Positions 38,170 through 50,040 are shown, counted from the first letter of the stretch. The stretch: DNA of 64,000 nucleotides from Planctomycetales bacterium (GCA_026400835.1 JAPLOA010000081.1:48876-112875); one strand, 5' to 3'. Translations and numbers: made by a program. The notes: generated by a model from the sequence alone, not told the origin.

Positions 38170-38204
38170 AAAAACAGGCGTCGCGTCATCCTACGCGCGC
38201 CTGT
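38170..38204 (-). terminator. Terminator between tig and clpP
   Basis: On the - strand, ACAGGCGCGCG - loop - CGCGACGCCTGT followed by TTTTTG forms a GC-rich stem directly after the trigger factor stop. It may separate tig from the clpP pair or attenuate read-through. Confidence 0.7.
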
Positions 38205-38223
38205 CTGTTTCTTGTAGTTTCGA

Positions 38224-39681
<1,458 letters not shown>

Positions 39682-39750
39682 TCTCTGTTTCCCAGAACTG
39701 TTGATGGCCAGCCTCCACCGGTTTTATTGGCCCGGGAGGCAATAAAAAAG

Positions 39751-39823
39751 AGCGGGTGAAGGGACTCGAACCCTCGACAATCACGTTGGCAACGTGATGC
39801 TCTACCAACTGAGCTACACCCGC
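39751..39823 (-). tRNA. tRNA-Gly (anticodon GCC)
   Basis: On the - strand the cloverleaf reads GCGGGTG acceptor, TAGCTCAGTTGGTAGAGCA D-arm, TCACG-TTGCCAA-CGTGA anticodon arm with GCC, GAGGG-TTCGAGT-CCCTT T-arm, and CACCCGC 3' acceptor with T as discriminator. All stems pair apart from a G-T pair in the T-arm. CCA is not encoded; a T-run follows within two bases. It lies 69 bases upstream of tig. Confidence 0.95.
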
Positions 39824-40265
39824 AATGGTTTTGTGTTCCAGCGAAACACGATCAAATTGTAACGAATCAGTCTCTGGGAAAAGGCTGTCGACAGCAACTT
39901 CGCCGAAATTAGCACGGCAAATCTTCCTGCCGATCATAATTTCGCAAATAAAACTGCAAACACCCGTTCCAGACAGCCAAAAGTAGTGCTGGTTCGGCTG
40001 GAAGACCGCTTCGGGGCGGGATTATGAGAGTTTCCAGGCTTTCGTCAACAGTTTCATGGCCTTTTAGATTCGGAATTCGCCCGCCTCGATCTTCAGCCGA
40101 CTCCCGGGATTGTCCGATTCCTTTCCACAAGCTGTCCTCGGCCGTTGCGGGAGACCCAAATTACGTGGCTTTTATGCCGATATCTAACCCCCGCTGCGTT
40201 TGTATGCCTGTCCTTCCAGTTTTGGCAGACGGCTCGGAAGGCCCCATTCCTCGAAACCCAGAAAA
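39824..40265. other. Intergenic region without a gene
   Basis: About 440 bases between tRNA-Gly and the uracil-DNA glycosylase gene. Short frames on both strands have no recognisable content and no convincing ribosome-binding site. It presumably carries the tRNA promoter. Confidence 0.5.
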
Positions 40266-41177
40266 CTACTGCAGTTCCACCCCCAGGTGCTTCATGAAGA
40301 ACTTCATGTCTTCCCAGACCTGTTTTTTTGCAGCAGGATTCCTGAGCAGGTAAGACGGATGATAGGTACACATCACCTTGATCCCTCGATAGTCAAACAG
40401 CTTTCCACGAAGCTTTCCAACCGCCTGAGTTTCATTCAGCAGGTTCTGAGCGGCAACCGTCCCCCAGCAGACAATATATTTCGGCTGCACGACATGGATC
40501 TGAGCATCCAGGAACTCCCGGCAATTGGCCGCTTCTTCGGGCAGCGGATTACGGTTTCCTGGCGGGCGACATCGCAGAATATTGCAGATATACAGATTTT
40601 CGCGCTTCAATTGACTGGCTTCGACAATCTTGTTCAGCAACTGCCCGGCGGGACCTACAAACGGCTCCCCGTTAGCGTCTTCCTCGGCCCCCGGAGCTTC
40701 GCCAATAAACATGATGTCTGCAGTGGGATTGCCAACACCAAACACCGTCTGAGTTCTCCGCGAGGCCAGTTCCGGGCACCGCTGACACCCCGCCACGCAT
40801 TTCGCGAGCTTACTGAGGGCGTCTCGACGGCTTTCGAGATCTGTGTAAATCGTCTCCGTGACCGCCTTCGTTTCCGGAAACGGTCCGGCCTGCATTACTT
40901 TGGCCGAATTATCAGAACCCAGCACGGATGAAGGGCTCTTCATCTCCGCTACTGGTGTGACAGCCCTCAGACGGCTCGGGGTTCGCGAGGTAGCAACTCC
41001 AGCCTCTGTCACCGGCAAAACACTTTCGCTCACAGCCACCGTCTCTGCAACAACAAGGCTCGGCCGCGGCTTTCCAAGCACTCGTGAAGGCTTGGGAACA
41101 TCGACTTTCGGCAGATGAGTCACACCGGTTCCTGCCAGATGACGAAGCAATTGTGCCATCGCGCGTTTACTGCTCAT
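40266..41177 (-). CDS. Uracil-DNA glycosylase, family 4 (Fe-S)
   Basis: A 303-residue protein. Residues ~1-110 are a low-complexity Val/Ser/Pro-rich extension. The enzyme core covers ~115-303: [20 protein letters not shown] supplies Fe-S cysteines, then [20 protein letters not shown] (motif A with the catalytic loop), and [17 protein letters not shown] with another ligand. [11 protein letters not shown] (~271) is the motif B loop. Family 4 enzymes remove uracil from DNA in base-excision repair. The N-terminal extension is longer than usual. It may also be annotated as the bacteriophage SPO1 DNA polymerase-related domain. It stands alone between tRNA-Gly and the sigma-54 regulator. Confidence 0.92.
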   Translation of the reverse strand: MSSKRAMAQLLRHLAGTGVTHLPKVDVPKPSRVLGKPRPSLVVAETVAVSESVLPVTEAGVATSRTPSRLRAVTPVAEMKSPSSVLGSDNSAKVMQAGPFPETKAVTETIYTDLESRRDALSKLAKCVAGCQRCPELASRRTQTVFGVGNPTADIMFIGEAPGAEEDANGEPFVGPAGQLLNKIVEASQLKRENLYICNILRCRPPGNRNPLPEEAANCREFLDAQIHVVQPKYIVCWGTVAAQNLLNETQAVGKLRGKLFDYRGIKVMCTYHPSYLLRNPAAKKQVWEDMKFFMKHLGVELQ

Positions 41178-41323
41178 GGGCTAACAACACATTCAGGCTG
41201 AGACAATCGAAGAGGCATCAAACCGCCGACAACATCATGCCAGACAATTACCAGGTTCACAATTCAGCAACCCGTGTGAATCAGTTTTGGAACAGTGTCA
41301 CTATCAGCGGATAATGATATTTT

Positions 41324-44300
41324 TCAGGAAATTCCGTACTTCTTGCACTTACTGAAGAAGGTACTCCGGGGCAGATTAAGCTGCCTTGCGGCGACGGCTT
41401 TGTTGCCTCCGGCGGCTCGTAATGCTTCGCGCAGTTGCTGCTCTTCGGACTGCGTTTCACGAAGATGCGAGGCGGTCGCTCCCGGGAATCCTTCGGGCTC
41501 AGACACTCGTCGAGCAAGACTGCGAACGGTGAGCGTTGGCAGCGTTGATATCTGAGTTCGGCGCCCGCCAATTGTTGGGCGTCCATCTTCAGTCGCATTT
41601 CGCAGTTCGGGCGGCAAGTCGGCCAGCGAGATAATGTCGCTGTCGGCCAACACAACGGCTCGTTCAATTACGTTTTCCAGCTCACGAATGTTGCCGGGCC
41701 ACGGATGATTCTCCAACGCAGCCAATGCGCCGGGATCAATCTGACGAATCTGTTTTTTGGACTTCTGGGCGGCTCGACTGAGAAAGAAGAAGACCAGTTC
41801 CGCAAGATCGCCCGGACGCTCCCGCAGTGGCGGCAGTGTCAGAGCGACGACGTTCAGGCGATAAAACAGGTCGGCTCGAAATTGCCCTTTGGAAATCATC
41901 TCCTCCAGATTTCGATTGGTCGCCGCCACAAGTCGCACGTCCACTTGAATCGTCTTGTCGCTGCCCACAGGCTCAAAACATCGCTCCTGAAGAACTCGCA
42001 GAAGCCTGACCTGTGTCTCATGCGAGATATCGCCGATCTCATCCAGAAACAAAGTGCCTCCATTGGCCGCCAAAAATCGCCCGGCTTTATCAGCATGAGC
42101 GCCTGTGTAAGCGCCTTTCACATGACCAAACAATTCGCTTTCCAACAGCGATGACGACAGAGCCGCACAGTTCACGCAGACCAGATTCCCCGCGGCACGA
42201 TCACTGTTGCGATGAATAACTTTGGCCAGCAATTCTTTGCCGGTCCCGCTTTCGCCTCGAATCAAAACCGTCGACGAACTGCGGGCCACCTTGCGAACCT
42301 GATCCAGCACATCCAATAACGCAGGACTGTTTCCTCGAACACCTTCACGATCAAATCCCTGATCTGACGCCAGGACCGGAGCCTGCCCCGCGTCCGTCTG
42401 AAGCGACGTCAGCTCCGCTCGCAGAGCTGCCATTTGACGCTGCTGTTCGGCGATGCGATCCATCTTCATCTTCAGCTCCGCATCCAGTTGCGCCATCGCC
42501 TGATTCGCGCGGGAGCTGTGTAGAGCCAAAACGCTCATCTGAGCGATCGCGTGGAGGAACGTGATATCTTCAGCACTGAAAACCAACCCTCCACGTCGCC
42601 GTCCCAGAATGATGACTCCGTGAACTCCGCCTTCCCCTTCCATGACACACAACAATTCAGCTCGCAGATCATGCAACAACTGCTGCATGGGCGACATCGC
42701 TTCGCGATTGGCTGAAGGAATGCGATGAATGACCGATTCGCCGGGGATATCCACCTGAACCTGCTCAGGACGCAACTGAGCGGTCGCAGCCGATGTGGAA
42801 CGTGTTCCGATAAGACGAAAAACACCGTGCCCATCGCGAACATACATAATCGCCCACGAGGCATCCATCACATCCTGACAAGTCTTCAATGTAATGTCGG
42901 CCATCCCGGATGGCTCGGCAAGATACGCAGCCGAACGATTCAGTTGCTGCATCGCTCGATCCAGCTGGTACTTCTCACTGAAGAATCTGCGATCGACGAC
43001 AGCCTGCAGTCGGTCACGCACCCACAAGCTCAGGCCAGCAGCCAGCAGCAGAATGAAGAACAAAGACAACTGCTGAGTTGTCGTGGAATTCAGCGGTAGG
43101 CTATACGAATGAGTAAACACTCCGCCGATCGCGAGTAATGTTGCGAAGCCACCCGACACTATCATCGACATGAGAACGTAGCGGCGACTCTTATCATCAC
43201 CCTCTTCGGCCAGCATCAGGCGATGGCGAAAAATGCCATGCGAGTAGGCCGCCATAAACAACATACTCGCGATAAACATCGGGATCTGAGCATGCCCAAG
43301 AGCAAAGTCCACTTTGCGAAAGAATGCGAGATACAACGTATAGCCAATGGGAATTGTCGAAAGCAGCGCCGCCCCAAGAATCGTTGCCACCTGACGACGT
43401 TCGTGAGGTGTCTCCAGGCGAATTAAGCTGACTGCCAGCTTGCCGACCGTGATCCCGAAGTAGAGTGATGCAAAGATAATTGCCACATGAACCATTGATC
43501 GCAGCAGCGACAACAGCGATGTTGCATGGGCCACGGAAGCCACTGTTGAAGCCGAACCATGCACCGCTATCTGCGACAACACGGCCAGCTTCTGAAACAC
43601 GTTCAAGGTGTCGCTGCCGTTCAGGCTCCACGCCGCCCAGTAAATCACAACGAGAGAAATGCAGATCAGACCTGCTACTCCGAAGGCCGTTCCCAGAACC
43701 AATCCGCGGCGACCACGGACAAACTCGGGCTCTTTCGGAAAGACCAAAAAGAAGTTCAGCACGAGACACGGCAGCATCGCAGCGCAAACGATGAACGGGA
43801 TGTTCAGCAAGGGGCTATTCGCCAAAATCCACCAGTGAAACCCAGGCACGAATGCCCCCATGGCCGCACAACACATCAGACAGAAATTCTGAGCAACCCG
43901 GTCGAATGGACGATACCAATAAGAGGTAAGTGCGATCGCGAGGATCGATAGCTGACATACGAACCAGAAAATCGTGAGGGAGACTTCGCCAACGTTCACC
44001 GGATGTACCGGCACATAGACCCGACTTTCCACCTCCTGATGAGCGGCCCCAGGTCGACGATAAACGATTTCAACGAGTCTTTGCGAAGGCTGCGAAGGAT
44101 CTGCACTGTACACTTCAACCAAGGGAGGAACTCGCAGCTTCGCCGGGTCTGACTCCGGAGCTAACTGCCCACCGGGTGGAATCTTGGCGGAACGCAACGA
44201 CTCTAAGGCGGACACGAAATCCAGAAACGTACCAATCTGCCGACCATTGAGACGAAGGAGTTGGTCACCCGCCCTGGGAACGGAAGAATCAATCACAAAA

Positions 44301-44767
44301 TCCGGGCGACTCCACTCCCAAATCTCGATCCCGGATAAGGGCCGCGAGATTGTCTTTCGCGGCGATGGTTCAGAAACAGCCGCAACCTGCGCAGGGGCGA
44401 CCGATAACCGACGAGCCACCAGCGAAACGACTCTCCGCCGATGTGTCCCGGTGGCCCCTGACAAAACTGAAACAGCTTGCGACAAATTTGCCAGTGGCCG
44501 GAACCGTGCCACGCCGGAAATTCTGCTTCTGTCTGTCGAGCCGCAGCCGTCCGTCAGGCAACTCAACGCCGGACCAAGATCAGGAACCTCGGGGGCCAAT
44601 ATCGGCGCAGGGCCGTCCGGCAGTAAGCAACGAAGACCAACGTCAGGAAATGTGGCAACATTCCAGAGCACTGTCACGCAATACGTCACCACGAGCCCCG
44701 TGCATGTCGCAACGAAGGCGCGGTAATCGTGCGTCCCGCCCTGATTATTTGAATACCACAGCTTCAC
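41324..44767 (-). CDS. Membrane-bound PDZ-GAF sigma-54 enhancer-binding protein
   Basis: A 1,147-residue regulator. A first helix lies at ~18-38. A PDZ-like segment (~150-240) has [20 protein letters not shown] polytopic part (~265-560) has at least seven helices, such as [19 protein letters not shown] and [22 protein letters not shown]-like region (~590-770) follows, then a coiled coil (~775-805). The sigma-54 AAA+ domain at ~815-1050 has GESGTGKE (Walker A), the sigma-54-contact loop GAYTGA in place of GAFTGA, and [11 protein letters not shown] (Walker B). A Fis-type helix-turn-helix ends the protein ([19 protein letters not shown]). It should activate RpoN promoters in response to a periplasmic or membrane signal. 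It is divergent from the dehydrogenase. Confidence 0.9.
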   Translation of the reverse strand: MKLWYSNNQGGTHDYRAFVATCTGLVVTYCVTVLWNVATFPDVGLRCLLPDGPAPILAPEVPDLGPALSCLTDGCGSTDRSRISGVARFRPLANLSQAVSVLSGATGTHRRRVVSLVARRLSVAPAQVAAVSEPSPRKTISRPLSGIEIWEWSRPDFVIDSSVPRAGDQLLRLNGRQIGTFLDFVSALESLRSAKIPPGGQLAPESDPAKLRVPPLVEVYSADPSQPSQRLVEIVYRRPGAAHQEVESRVYVPVHPVNVGEVSLTIFWFVCQLSILAIALTSYWYRPFDRVAQNFCLMCCAAMGAFVPGFHWWILANSPLLNIPFIVCAAMLPCLVLNFFLVFPKEPEFVRGRRGLVLGTAFGVAGLICISLVVIYWAAWSLNGSDTLNVFQKLAVLSQIAVHGSASTVASVAHATSLLSLLRSMVHVAIIFASLYFGITVGKLAVSLIRLETPHERRQVATILGAALLSTIPIGYTLYLAFFRKVDFALGHAQIPMFIASMLFMAAYSHGIFRHRLMLAEEGDDKSRRYVLMSMIVSGGFATLLAIGGVFTHSYSLPLNSTTTQQLSLFFILLLAAGLSLWVRDRLQAVVDRRFFSEKYQLDRAMQQLNRSAAYLAEPSGMADITLKTCQDVMDASWAIMYVRDGHGVFRLIGTRSTSAATAQLRPEQVQVDIPGESVIHRIPSANREAMSPMQQLLHDLRAELLCVMEGEGGVHGVIILGRRRGGLVFSAEDITFLHAIAQMSVLALHSSRANQAMAQLDAELKMKMDRIAEQQRQMAALRAELTSLQTDAGQAPVLASDQGFDREGVRGNSPALLDVLDQVRKVARSSSTVLIRGESGTGKELLAKVIHRNSDRAAGNLVCVNCAALSSSLLESELFGHVKGAYTGAHADKAGRFLAANGGTLFLDEIGDISHETQVRLLRVLQERCFEPVGSDKTIQVDVRLVAATNRNLEEMISKGQFRADLFYRLNVVALTLPPLRERPGDLAELVFFFLSRAAQKSKKQIRQIDPGALAALENHPWPGNIRELENVIERAVVLADSDIISLADLPPELRNATEDGRPTIGGRRTQISTLPTLTVRSLARRVSEPEGFPGATASHLRETQSEEQQLREALRAAGGNKAVAARQLNLPRSTFFSKCKKYGIS

Positions 44768-44835
44768 GGAAAAGTTTCCTTAAATAACCCAGCTCAGCAC
44801 ACATCGGCGCTGATTAAGTTGGGGAACGGTAGGTG

Positions 44836-44878
44836 TTCAGCGCCGAAGATTCAAGCGTCCGACGACTTCGGCGCTGAA
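44836..44878. promoter_or_regulatory. 13-bp inverted repeat, likely activator-binding site
   Basis: TTCAGCGCCGAAG (44836-44848) and CTTCGGCGCTGAA (44866-44878) form a perfect inverted repeat with a 17-base spacer. A related half site, GTTGAGCGCC, follows at 44881-44890. It lies between the regulator gene and its divergent neighbour, centred about 114 bases upstream of the sigma-54-like promoter, the usual distance for an upstream activating sequence. It lacks a T-run, so a terminator is less likely. Confidence 0.55.
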
Positions 44879-44970
44879 GTGTTGAGCGCCATGTGGTTGT
44901 CAGGATTGCTTTTGCGTCAATCAATATCATTTTTCCTCATTTTTTTCTCGTCGCGAAAAATCGGCAGAAT

Positions 44971-44986
44971 TGGCACGTTCCATGCA
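44971..44986 (+). promoter_or_regulatory. Sigma-54 (RpoN)-type promoter
   Basis: TGGCACGTTCCATGCA fits the RpoN consensus TGGCACG-N4-TTGCA with one mismatch, and has the invariant GG and GC elements separated by ten bases. Transcription would start near 44998 on the + strand, towards the dehydrogenase at 45205, leaving a leader of about 200 bases. Confidence 0.55.
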
Positions 44987-45204
44987 TGAGCAGAAAGGTA
45001 CCCAGCGCCCTTCGGCATGGATGAGTAAGTGTTGAACGAAGAATACACTCGCTGCTCACGGTCACCCAGCCAGATGCAGCTTCCCCAGCCTCTTCGACGT
45101 TCAGTCCCCGCACCTGCTCACCGCCGAAGGGTTTTTTATGCGCCGAGGTTGGCTGGAGTCGCCGTCACTGACGCTACTGATCAACCTCTACCGCTGGAGT
45201 CGCC

Positions 45205-46203
45205 ATGCTGGCCGGTCAATTTGTTGGTTGTCGAGATCTGCGACTTGTAGAAGTACCCGAGCCGCAATTGCCGGACTCTAACACCTTACCCGGCCAGATT
45301 GTATTTCAACCCGAGATGACGTGCCTTTGCGGTTCAGACTTGCCGTTTTTTGACGGTGAGTTTGAGGGACATGCAATTGAGTACCCTCAGCCCATCGGTA
45401 TGTCACTGCATGAAATGGTCGGTACCGTTGTCGCCACGAACGGGCTGCGTTGGAAACCGGGAACTCGTGTTCTTGCGGTCCCTCTCGGCCAACAAGGGCT
45501 TTCCGAGCGATTCGTATTGCCGGAGACACGAGCCATCTCATTGCTTCCGGCACTTTCAGATGAATTAGCGATGTTGGCTCAGCCCTTCGGCACGGTCGTC
45601 TGGGCTTTAAAGAAGCTGCCAAACATGATCGATCGAGATGTCGCCGTGGTTGGGCAGGGACCGATTGGCCAGATGTTCAACGCAGGTCTTCGCAACCTCG
45701 GAGCTCGGAGAATCATTGGGATCGATCCGCTGGAATCCCGTCTTCGCGTAAGTCGCCAGATGGGGGCCACGGATACTGTTTGTGCCACGGGGGCAGACGC
45801 CGTCGATGCGGTACGGGAAATATTGAATGGCGAACTGCCGGAGATCGTGATCGAAGCCGTCGGTCATAAAGCTCAGGCGCTGAACGGCGCCATCTCGCTG
45901 ACGCGTGATTTTGGGCAGGTTCTGATCTTTGGCGTTCCCCCGGAGAAGATTGATGGAGTCATGTTGCGAGCGGCCATGTGGAAGAATCTCTCTATCACCA
46001 CCAGCCTGCATCCGGATTTTGGACGAACGTTCCCACTGGCCATGCAGTGGATTGCCGAAGGTCGAGTGAATTTGACTCCCTTGATTACTCATCGATTTCC
46101 GCTCCACGACATTCAATCCGCCTACGACACCTTCCGTGATCGAGTCGACGGTGCTCAAAAAGTGCTTGTAGTTTTCCCATCATGGAAATCGCCAGCGAGC
46201 TGA
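45205..46203 (+). CDS. Medium-chain dehydrogenase (zinc-type alcohol/threonine/sorbitol dehydrogenase family)
   Basis: A 332-residue MDR-family oxidoreductase. The catalytic-domain motif TCLCGSDLPFFDGEF corresponds to 'CGTD'. IGMSLHEMVGTVVATNG corresponds to 'GHE..G.V', with Leu-His in place of Gly-His. VAVVGQGPIGQMFNAGLRNL is the NAD(P)-binding Rossmann motif. The structural zinc cluster of four cysteines is missing, as in several shorter MDR members. The C-terminus (FPLHDIQSAYDTF) is typical. The gene lies behind a putative RpoN promoter and is probably controlled by the divergent regulator. The substrate (polyol, sugar or aldehyde) cannot be told. Confidence 0.87.
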   Translation: MLAGQFVGCRDLRLVEVPEPQLPDSNTLPGQIVFQPEMTCLCGSDLPFFDGEFEGHAIEYPQPIGMSLHEMVGTVVATNGLRWKPGTRVLAVPLGQQGLSERFVLPETRAISLLPALSDELAMLAQPFGTVVWALKKLPNMIDRDVAVVGQGPIGQMFNAGLRNLGARRIIGIDPLESRLRVSRQMGATDTVCATGADAVDAVREILNGELPEIVIEAVGHKAQALNGAISLTRDFGQVLIFGVPPEKIDGVMLRAAMWKNLSITTSLHPDFGRTFPLAMQWIAEGRVNLTPLITHRFPLHDIQSAYDTFRDRVDGAQKVLVVFPSWKSPAS

Positions 46204-46788
46204 ATCGCTGTCATTGGCAGAATCCCTGAACCGCGATCTGGCAGGCTTGCATCAATCATCAATATCGCCCTGCAGGAAACGGAGAAGCAACTAAACCAAT
46301 GCCCGGATCCATGCGACTTGTAAGCAGCCCTTACCAATCTTATCTTCCCAATCGAAGATTGTTCCCTGAGGGTAACCGCTGCGCTCTCGCGATCCGGAGC
46401 GACGCGGTAAAATTCCACTTAACCCTCTTTCCAGGTAACCACACCGAGCGTACCTGTCGGTTGCGGCCGATCGGGGCGGGGCCAGAAATAAGCGGGGCGA
46501 ATTCAGTTCGGACGCACCCGTGCAGTCTGGCTCGCTCGGGTCATTGATTGAGCATTTTTTTTTGCGTGACCAACCACATGCAGGAATGCATTTTCCTGAC
46601 CTTGGCGAGATGGCAAGGTCGTTGAAGAAGTGATGTTGTGTGGTATTGCTCGACTTTCACTTCAATTAAGAATTTTGTGTTCACGGTATTCATCAAGTGG
46701 TTGCTGGAATGGAGGATTCCTGCAACACTGAAACGGGATCACGGAATCTTGTATTATTGCGTACCTCTCATTGCGAAAGTTATGTGCT
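46204..46788. other. Intergenic region upstream of the prepilin-like gene
   Basis: About 585 bases without a credible gene. It should contain the promoter of the DUF1559 gene. A T-run at 46555-46563 and a short palindrome ATGCAGGAATGCAT (about 46579-46592) are the only structures I can point to. Confidence 0.5.
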
Positions 46789-47820
46789 ATGTTGATGAAC
46801 TCAAAAAAGAACGGGCGGAGCGTCGGCTTCACATTGATTGAGTTGCTGGTAGTGATCGCAATCATTGCCATTTTGATTGCATTGTTGCTGCCTGCTGTCC
46901 AGCAGGCTCGTGAGGCCGCTCGTCGTACGCAGTGCAAGAATAATCTGAAGCAGATCGGATTGGCTCTGCACAATTACGAATCCACGTTTACAACATTCCC
47001 AATGGGCGATTGTTCGGTCAATTTTGGTGCGGGTGAAGTTCCACAGGCCTCAGTGCATGCCTACATCCTGCCGTATCTGGAAGGCAGCAATAACTACTCA
47101 ACTTTCAACTTCAATTTTCAGGTGAACGGTAACGCCAACAATACTCAGGCGAGAATCCAGTTTATCCCGTCGTTTCATTGCCCTTCGGATCCCGGTGCAA
47201 CTCTGAATCTGGTTGCAGGTATTATCAACGCTGCCAGTACAAACTATATGCAGAGCCTTGGATCGCATTCCGATCACGCAGGTTATGTGGTGAGCGGTGT
47301 GACAACTCCACGCACAGCTCTGCATGGAGTCTTCTCACGAAACTCTCGAACGCGGATGGGTGATATCACCGACGGAACGAGCAACTCTGCCATGTTTGGA
47401 GAGATCAAAAAGGGGCCGAATAATACGAGTTCATTTCTGGTGGTTGCCGCCGGCGATCAGAAAGATTTTCTTGTCGCAACGAATGGTACGGGGCCATGGA
47501 CAGGAAATGATCAGTTGACACCTCCGGCAGCATGTGAAAATCGTGCCACAAATGCATGGGCGTACCGAGGACTGCAGTACTATCGCGGCTTACTGGTCGC
47601 GACCTACTACAATCATACTCAGCCACCGAATGCTCGAAAGCGCGACTGCGTCACATCATCACTGTGGCAAGGTCACCTTGCGGCTCGTAGTTATCATGTC
47701 GGTGGTGCTCAGATTGTTCTGGCCGATGGATCCGTTCGCTTCGCCAGTGAGAATGTTGATGGTGGTGTGTGGAGAGCGATTGGCTCGATTTCAAACGGAG
47801 AAGTGGTTGGCGAATTCTAG
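46789..47820 (+). CDS. DUF1559 prepilin-like protein
   Basis: A 343-residue protein of the large Planctomycete DUF1559 family (type II pseudopilin-like). A type IV prepilin signal is clear: [20 protein letters not shown], with cleavage expected after the Gly of GF. The family block [19 protein letters not shown] is followed by [14 protein letters not shown] and FHCPSDPG. The ending [20 protein letters not shown] is diagnostic. The body is exported and probably surface-located. Possible starts are ATG 46789 and ATG 46795. Function is unknown; many paralogues occur per genome. A small lipoprotein gene follows after about 395 bases. Confidence 0.93.
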   Translation: MLMNSKKNGRSVGFTLIELLVVIAIIAILIALLLPAVQQAREAARRTQCKNNLKQIGLALHNYESTFTTFPMGDCSVNFGAGEVPQASVHAYILPYLEGSNNYSTFNFNFQVNGNANNTQARIQFIPSFHCPSDPGATLNLVAGIINAASTNYMQSLGSHSDHAGYVVSGVTTPRTALHGVFSRNSRTRMGDITDGTSNSAMFGEIKKGPNNTSSFLVVAAGDQKDFLVATNGTGPWTGNDQLTPPAACENRATNAWAYRGLQYYRGLLVATYYNHTQPPNARKRDCVTSSLWQGHLAARSYHVGGAQIVLADGSVRFASENVDGGVWRAIGSISNGEVVGEF

Positions 47821-48215
47821 TCAGCCCACCATCATCGATCAGAGCGTCAAAACCGGGCTGCAGTAAAGTTTCGCTCCTTACGCCTGTCCGGCTGAGGAGC
47901 GATTCAGTGCGCAGCGTTTTGTAGTGTTGGATGAGCAGCCTTTTGTAGTGTTGGATCAGTGGTCGTTGCTGCGATCAACGTTGAGTGCTTTAACGGCGAA
48001 TCCGTGGTGAGGTTTACTCCGCGTTGATAGCGCTCAGAGAGCGATATGCTCTGCCACACTCCTCCGATTACCTGTCAATTTTCTTCACGCCCCCTGGTTC
48101 CAGCGAATCGACGGATGCATGGGCTTGTCCCGCCCGGCGACCACAGAAAAATCACCCGGAAAATACATATCTGGCGGGAATAGCCGTCCGAATGCGGACA
48201 TTGGAGAGTTTAAAA
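47821..48215. other. Intergenic region with a 16-bp direct repeat
   Basis: About 395 bases. TTTTGTAGTGTTGGAT occurs at 47917-47932 and again at 47941-47956, a direct repeat with a 24-base period. A weak hairpin GCTCCT...AGGAGC lies at about 47872-47900 and could terminate the DUF1559 gene. The end carries TTGGAGAG, the ribosome-binding site of the lipoprotein gene. Confidence 0.5.
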
Positions 48216-48650
48216 ATGACGAAATGGAATCTGATCTTTGGGCTATCACTTGCCCTTTTTGGCTGCGCACCTGCTCAGCCCACCGGCGACGTTATAGACA
48301 CGGTCCCAGCCAGCGGTGTTCTGACCCACAAGGGAGCGCCGATTGAGTTCTATCAGGTGTTATTCTTCCCCAAAGATAGTCGCCCGGCGATGGGCGTTAC
48401 CGACGCTGAGGGCCGATTCACACTAGGTACCAACAAGCCGGGCGATGGAGCGGTTGCTGGGTCGCACAAAGTGGCCGTAACATGGGTTGGACCACCAAGC
48501 ACAAATCCCAACGAAGGTATGACGGAGTTTACGTCGCCGCCACCTCCAAAGGTGAAGCTTGATCCGAAGTACTCTGATCCGGAGACGTCCGGATTGGTGC
48601 TGGAAGTGCCCGAATCAGGTTCTGCCGAATTGAAGGTCGAACTGCCCTGA
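48216..48650 (+). CDS. Small lipoprotein with carboxypeptidase-regulatory-like fold
   Basis: A 144-residue protein. It begins MTKWNLIFGLSLALFGCAPA, with a lipobox LFGC, so the mature protein is probably attached to a membrane by an acylated cysteine near residue 17. The body (GVLTHKGAPIEFYQVLFFPK, AMGVTDAEGRFTLGTNKPGD and GSHKVAVTWVG) is a transthyretin/carboxypeptidase-regulatory-like beta sandwich common in Planctomycetes, often next to DUF1559 genes. GGAG sits about 10 bases before the ATG. The frame is open further upstream, but the lipoprotein signal fixes this start. No enzymatic motif is present. Confidence 0.83.
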   Translation: MTKWNLIFGLSLALFGCAPAQPTGDVIDTVPASGVLTHKGAPIEFYQVLFFPKDSRPAMGVTDAEGRFTLGTNKPGDGAVAGSHKVAVTWVGPPSTNPNEGMTEFTSPPPPKVKLDPKYSDPETSGLVLEVPESGSAELKVELP

Positions 48651-48705
48651 ACGGGCGAGTCCGGCCATGTCGGGAATGTCAGAATTTCGCTACTGGAGAC
48701 GTTTG

Positions 48706-49524
48706 ATGCTCTGCAGGCCACAGATGAGTTGTCTCCGCTTTCCGATACAACGCGTTTTCGCAGCGATTGCGATACTCTCTTTTGGTGCAGGACTCTCAGC
48801 GCAGGAGCAAACGCTGAGAGTTCTCTGTTACAACATTCACCATGGAGAAGGCGTTGATGGCAAAGTGGATCTGATCCGGCAGGCCGAAGTGATTAAGTCG
48901 TGTTCTCCGGATCTGGTTGCTCTGCAGGAGGTCGATGACAAGACAGAACGAACTGGTCGAATTGACCAGACGGCTCGTCTTGCGGAACTTACGGGGCTCA
49001 ACGGGCGGTTTGTTCATCAACTCGATTTTGAGGGTGGCCGTTATGGTCAGGCGATTTTGTCAAAGTTCCCGATCTCTGAGGTGACTCTTCATTGGTTGCC
49101 CGGCATGCCCGATCGAGAACGTCGGATCGCCGGGGCTGTGGTTGTTCAGGTAAACGATCTGAAGCTGACTTTTGTTACGACCCATCTTCATCACAACAAC
49201 GAATCTTTTCGCCAACAGCAATCCTCGCATCTGAATCAGGTCTTTGCAAAGCATACTGAGATGCTCGGCTTGCCGCTGATTCTTGCCGGTGATTTGAATG
49301 CAACTCCCGACAGTCAGCCTTTAAGAACACTGCGAGAAGAATGGCAGTCGGTGACCGATGGTCAGGCGGACATGCTGACATTTCCAGCGGTCAAGCCGGA
49401 GCGACAACTCGACTACATCCTTACTCGCCCGAGGGGTCGAATTGCTGTTCAATCTGTGAAAGTGATCAACGAGCATGTGGCGTCTGATCATTGTCCTTTG
49501 TTTGCTGAAGTGACTATTCAGTAA
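48706..49524 (+). CDS. Secreted endonuclease/exonuclease/phosphatase (EEP) family hydrolase
   Basis: A 272-residue protein with a signal peptide ending near SFGAGLSAQ. EEP motifs follow in order: RVLCYNIHHGEGVDG (metal Asn and His), DLVALQEVDDKTERTG (catalytic Glu), FEGGRYGQAILSKFPI, TTHLHHNNES, LILAGDLNATPDS (Asp and Asn), and EHVASDHCPLFAEV (Asp-His pair). Members hydrolyse phosphodiesters in nucleic acids, phosphoinositides or sphingomyelin. The substrate is not evident, but secretion argues for extracellular phosphorus scavenging or glycan and lipid use. TGGAGA lies about 7 bases before ATG 48706, so I prefer this start to ATG 48724. Confidence 0.88.
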   Translation: MLCRPQMSCLRFPIQRVFAAIAILSFGAGLSAQEQTLRVLCYNIHHGEGVDGKVDLIRQAEVIKSCSPDLVALQEVDDKTERTGRIDQTARLAELTGLNGRFVHQLDFEGGRYGQAILSKFPISEVTLHWLPGMPDRERRIAGAVVVQVNDLKLTFVTTHLHHNNESFRQQQSSHLNQVFAKHTEMLGLPLILAGDLNATPDSQPLRTLREEWQSVTDGQADMLTFPAVKPERQLDYILTRPRGRIAVQSVKVINEHVASDHCPLFAEVTIQ

Positions 49525-50040
49525 CACACTGTCCAGCAATGACATACCCCCGGCACGACGCGGCCAAGTGAGGCAATTGGCTCTTGCGCCGAGTATCTTT
49601 CCCGGCAGAAACAGTCCACTTCCAAATACATCCGCGACTCACCCTTCGAGCCGATTACCTGTGAACCTGAGTTTTTACTCAGCCATTGCTGCAAGCCATC
49701 AAAAACTTTCTCCATGCCTTTCGAATGGATTGAGGCAAAGTCGATGACATTTGAAAGCAGCCGCGGCAAAAATCCCTTCGGCTCCAAATCGATCTGGTAA
49801 CACAACTGAGTTCCATACTCGTGTGGCCGCAGAGTCCAAAGCCCGGTTCTGCGGTGGAGACCAACGACATAAGAGACATGAAGTTCTTGCTGGTCCACGA
49901 GTTCAACCACTGCGGAGACAGTCGCATTGCTGAGGAGCCAATCACCAGTCCGGAATCATCACAGAAACCGACTCGATCTAATGACCTCGGTTTCCCGCGA
50001 CGCAACGGTAATGATCTGCAGTGTGCCTGACCACGAGTAC
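49518..50040 (-). pseudogene. SRPBCC/START-like protein, N-terminus disrupted
   Basis: The downstream part is clean: VELVDQQELHVSYVVGLHRR, GLWTLRPHEYGTQLCYQIDL, and EPKGFLPRLLSNVID followed by GMEKVFDGLQQWLSK. This is the strand and C-terminal helix of a polyketide-cyclase/START-type (SRPBCC) ligand-binding protein. Upstream in the same frame GDWLLSNATVSAV precedes it, but a TGA pair lies just before, and earlier matching sequence (LQIITVASRETEV) is cut off by those stops. No start codon precedes the first strands in frame. It may be a pseudogene or express a shortened form from GTG 49910. Confidence 0.5.

Noticed and set aside
44836..44878. Inverted repeat read as a transcription terminator
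   Set aside because: The spacer is 17 bases, no T-run follows on either strand, and it lies upstream of both divergent genes, so an operator is more likely.
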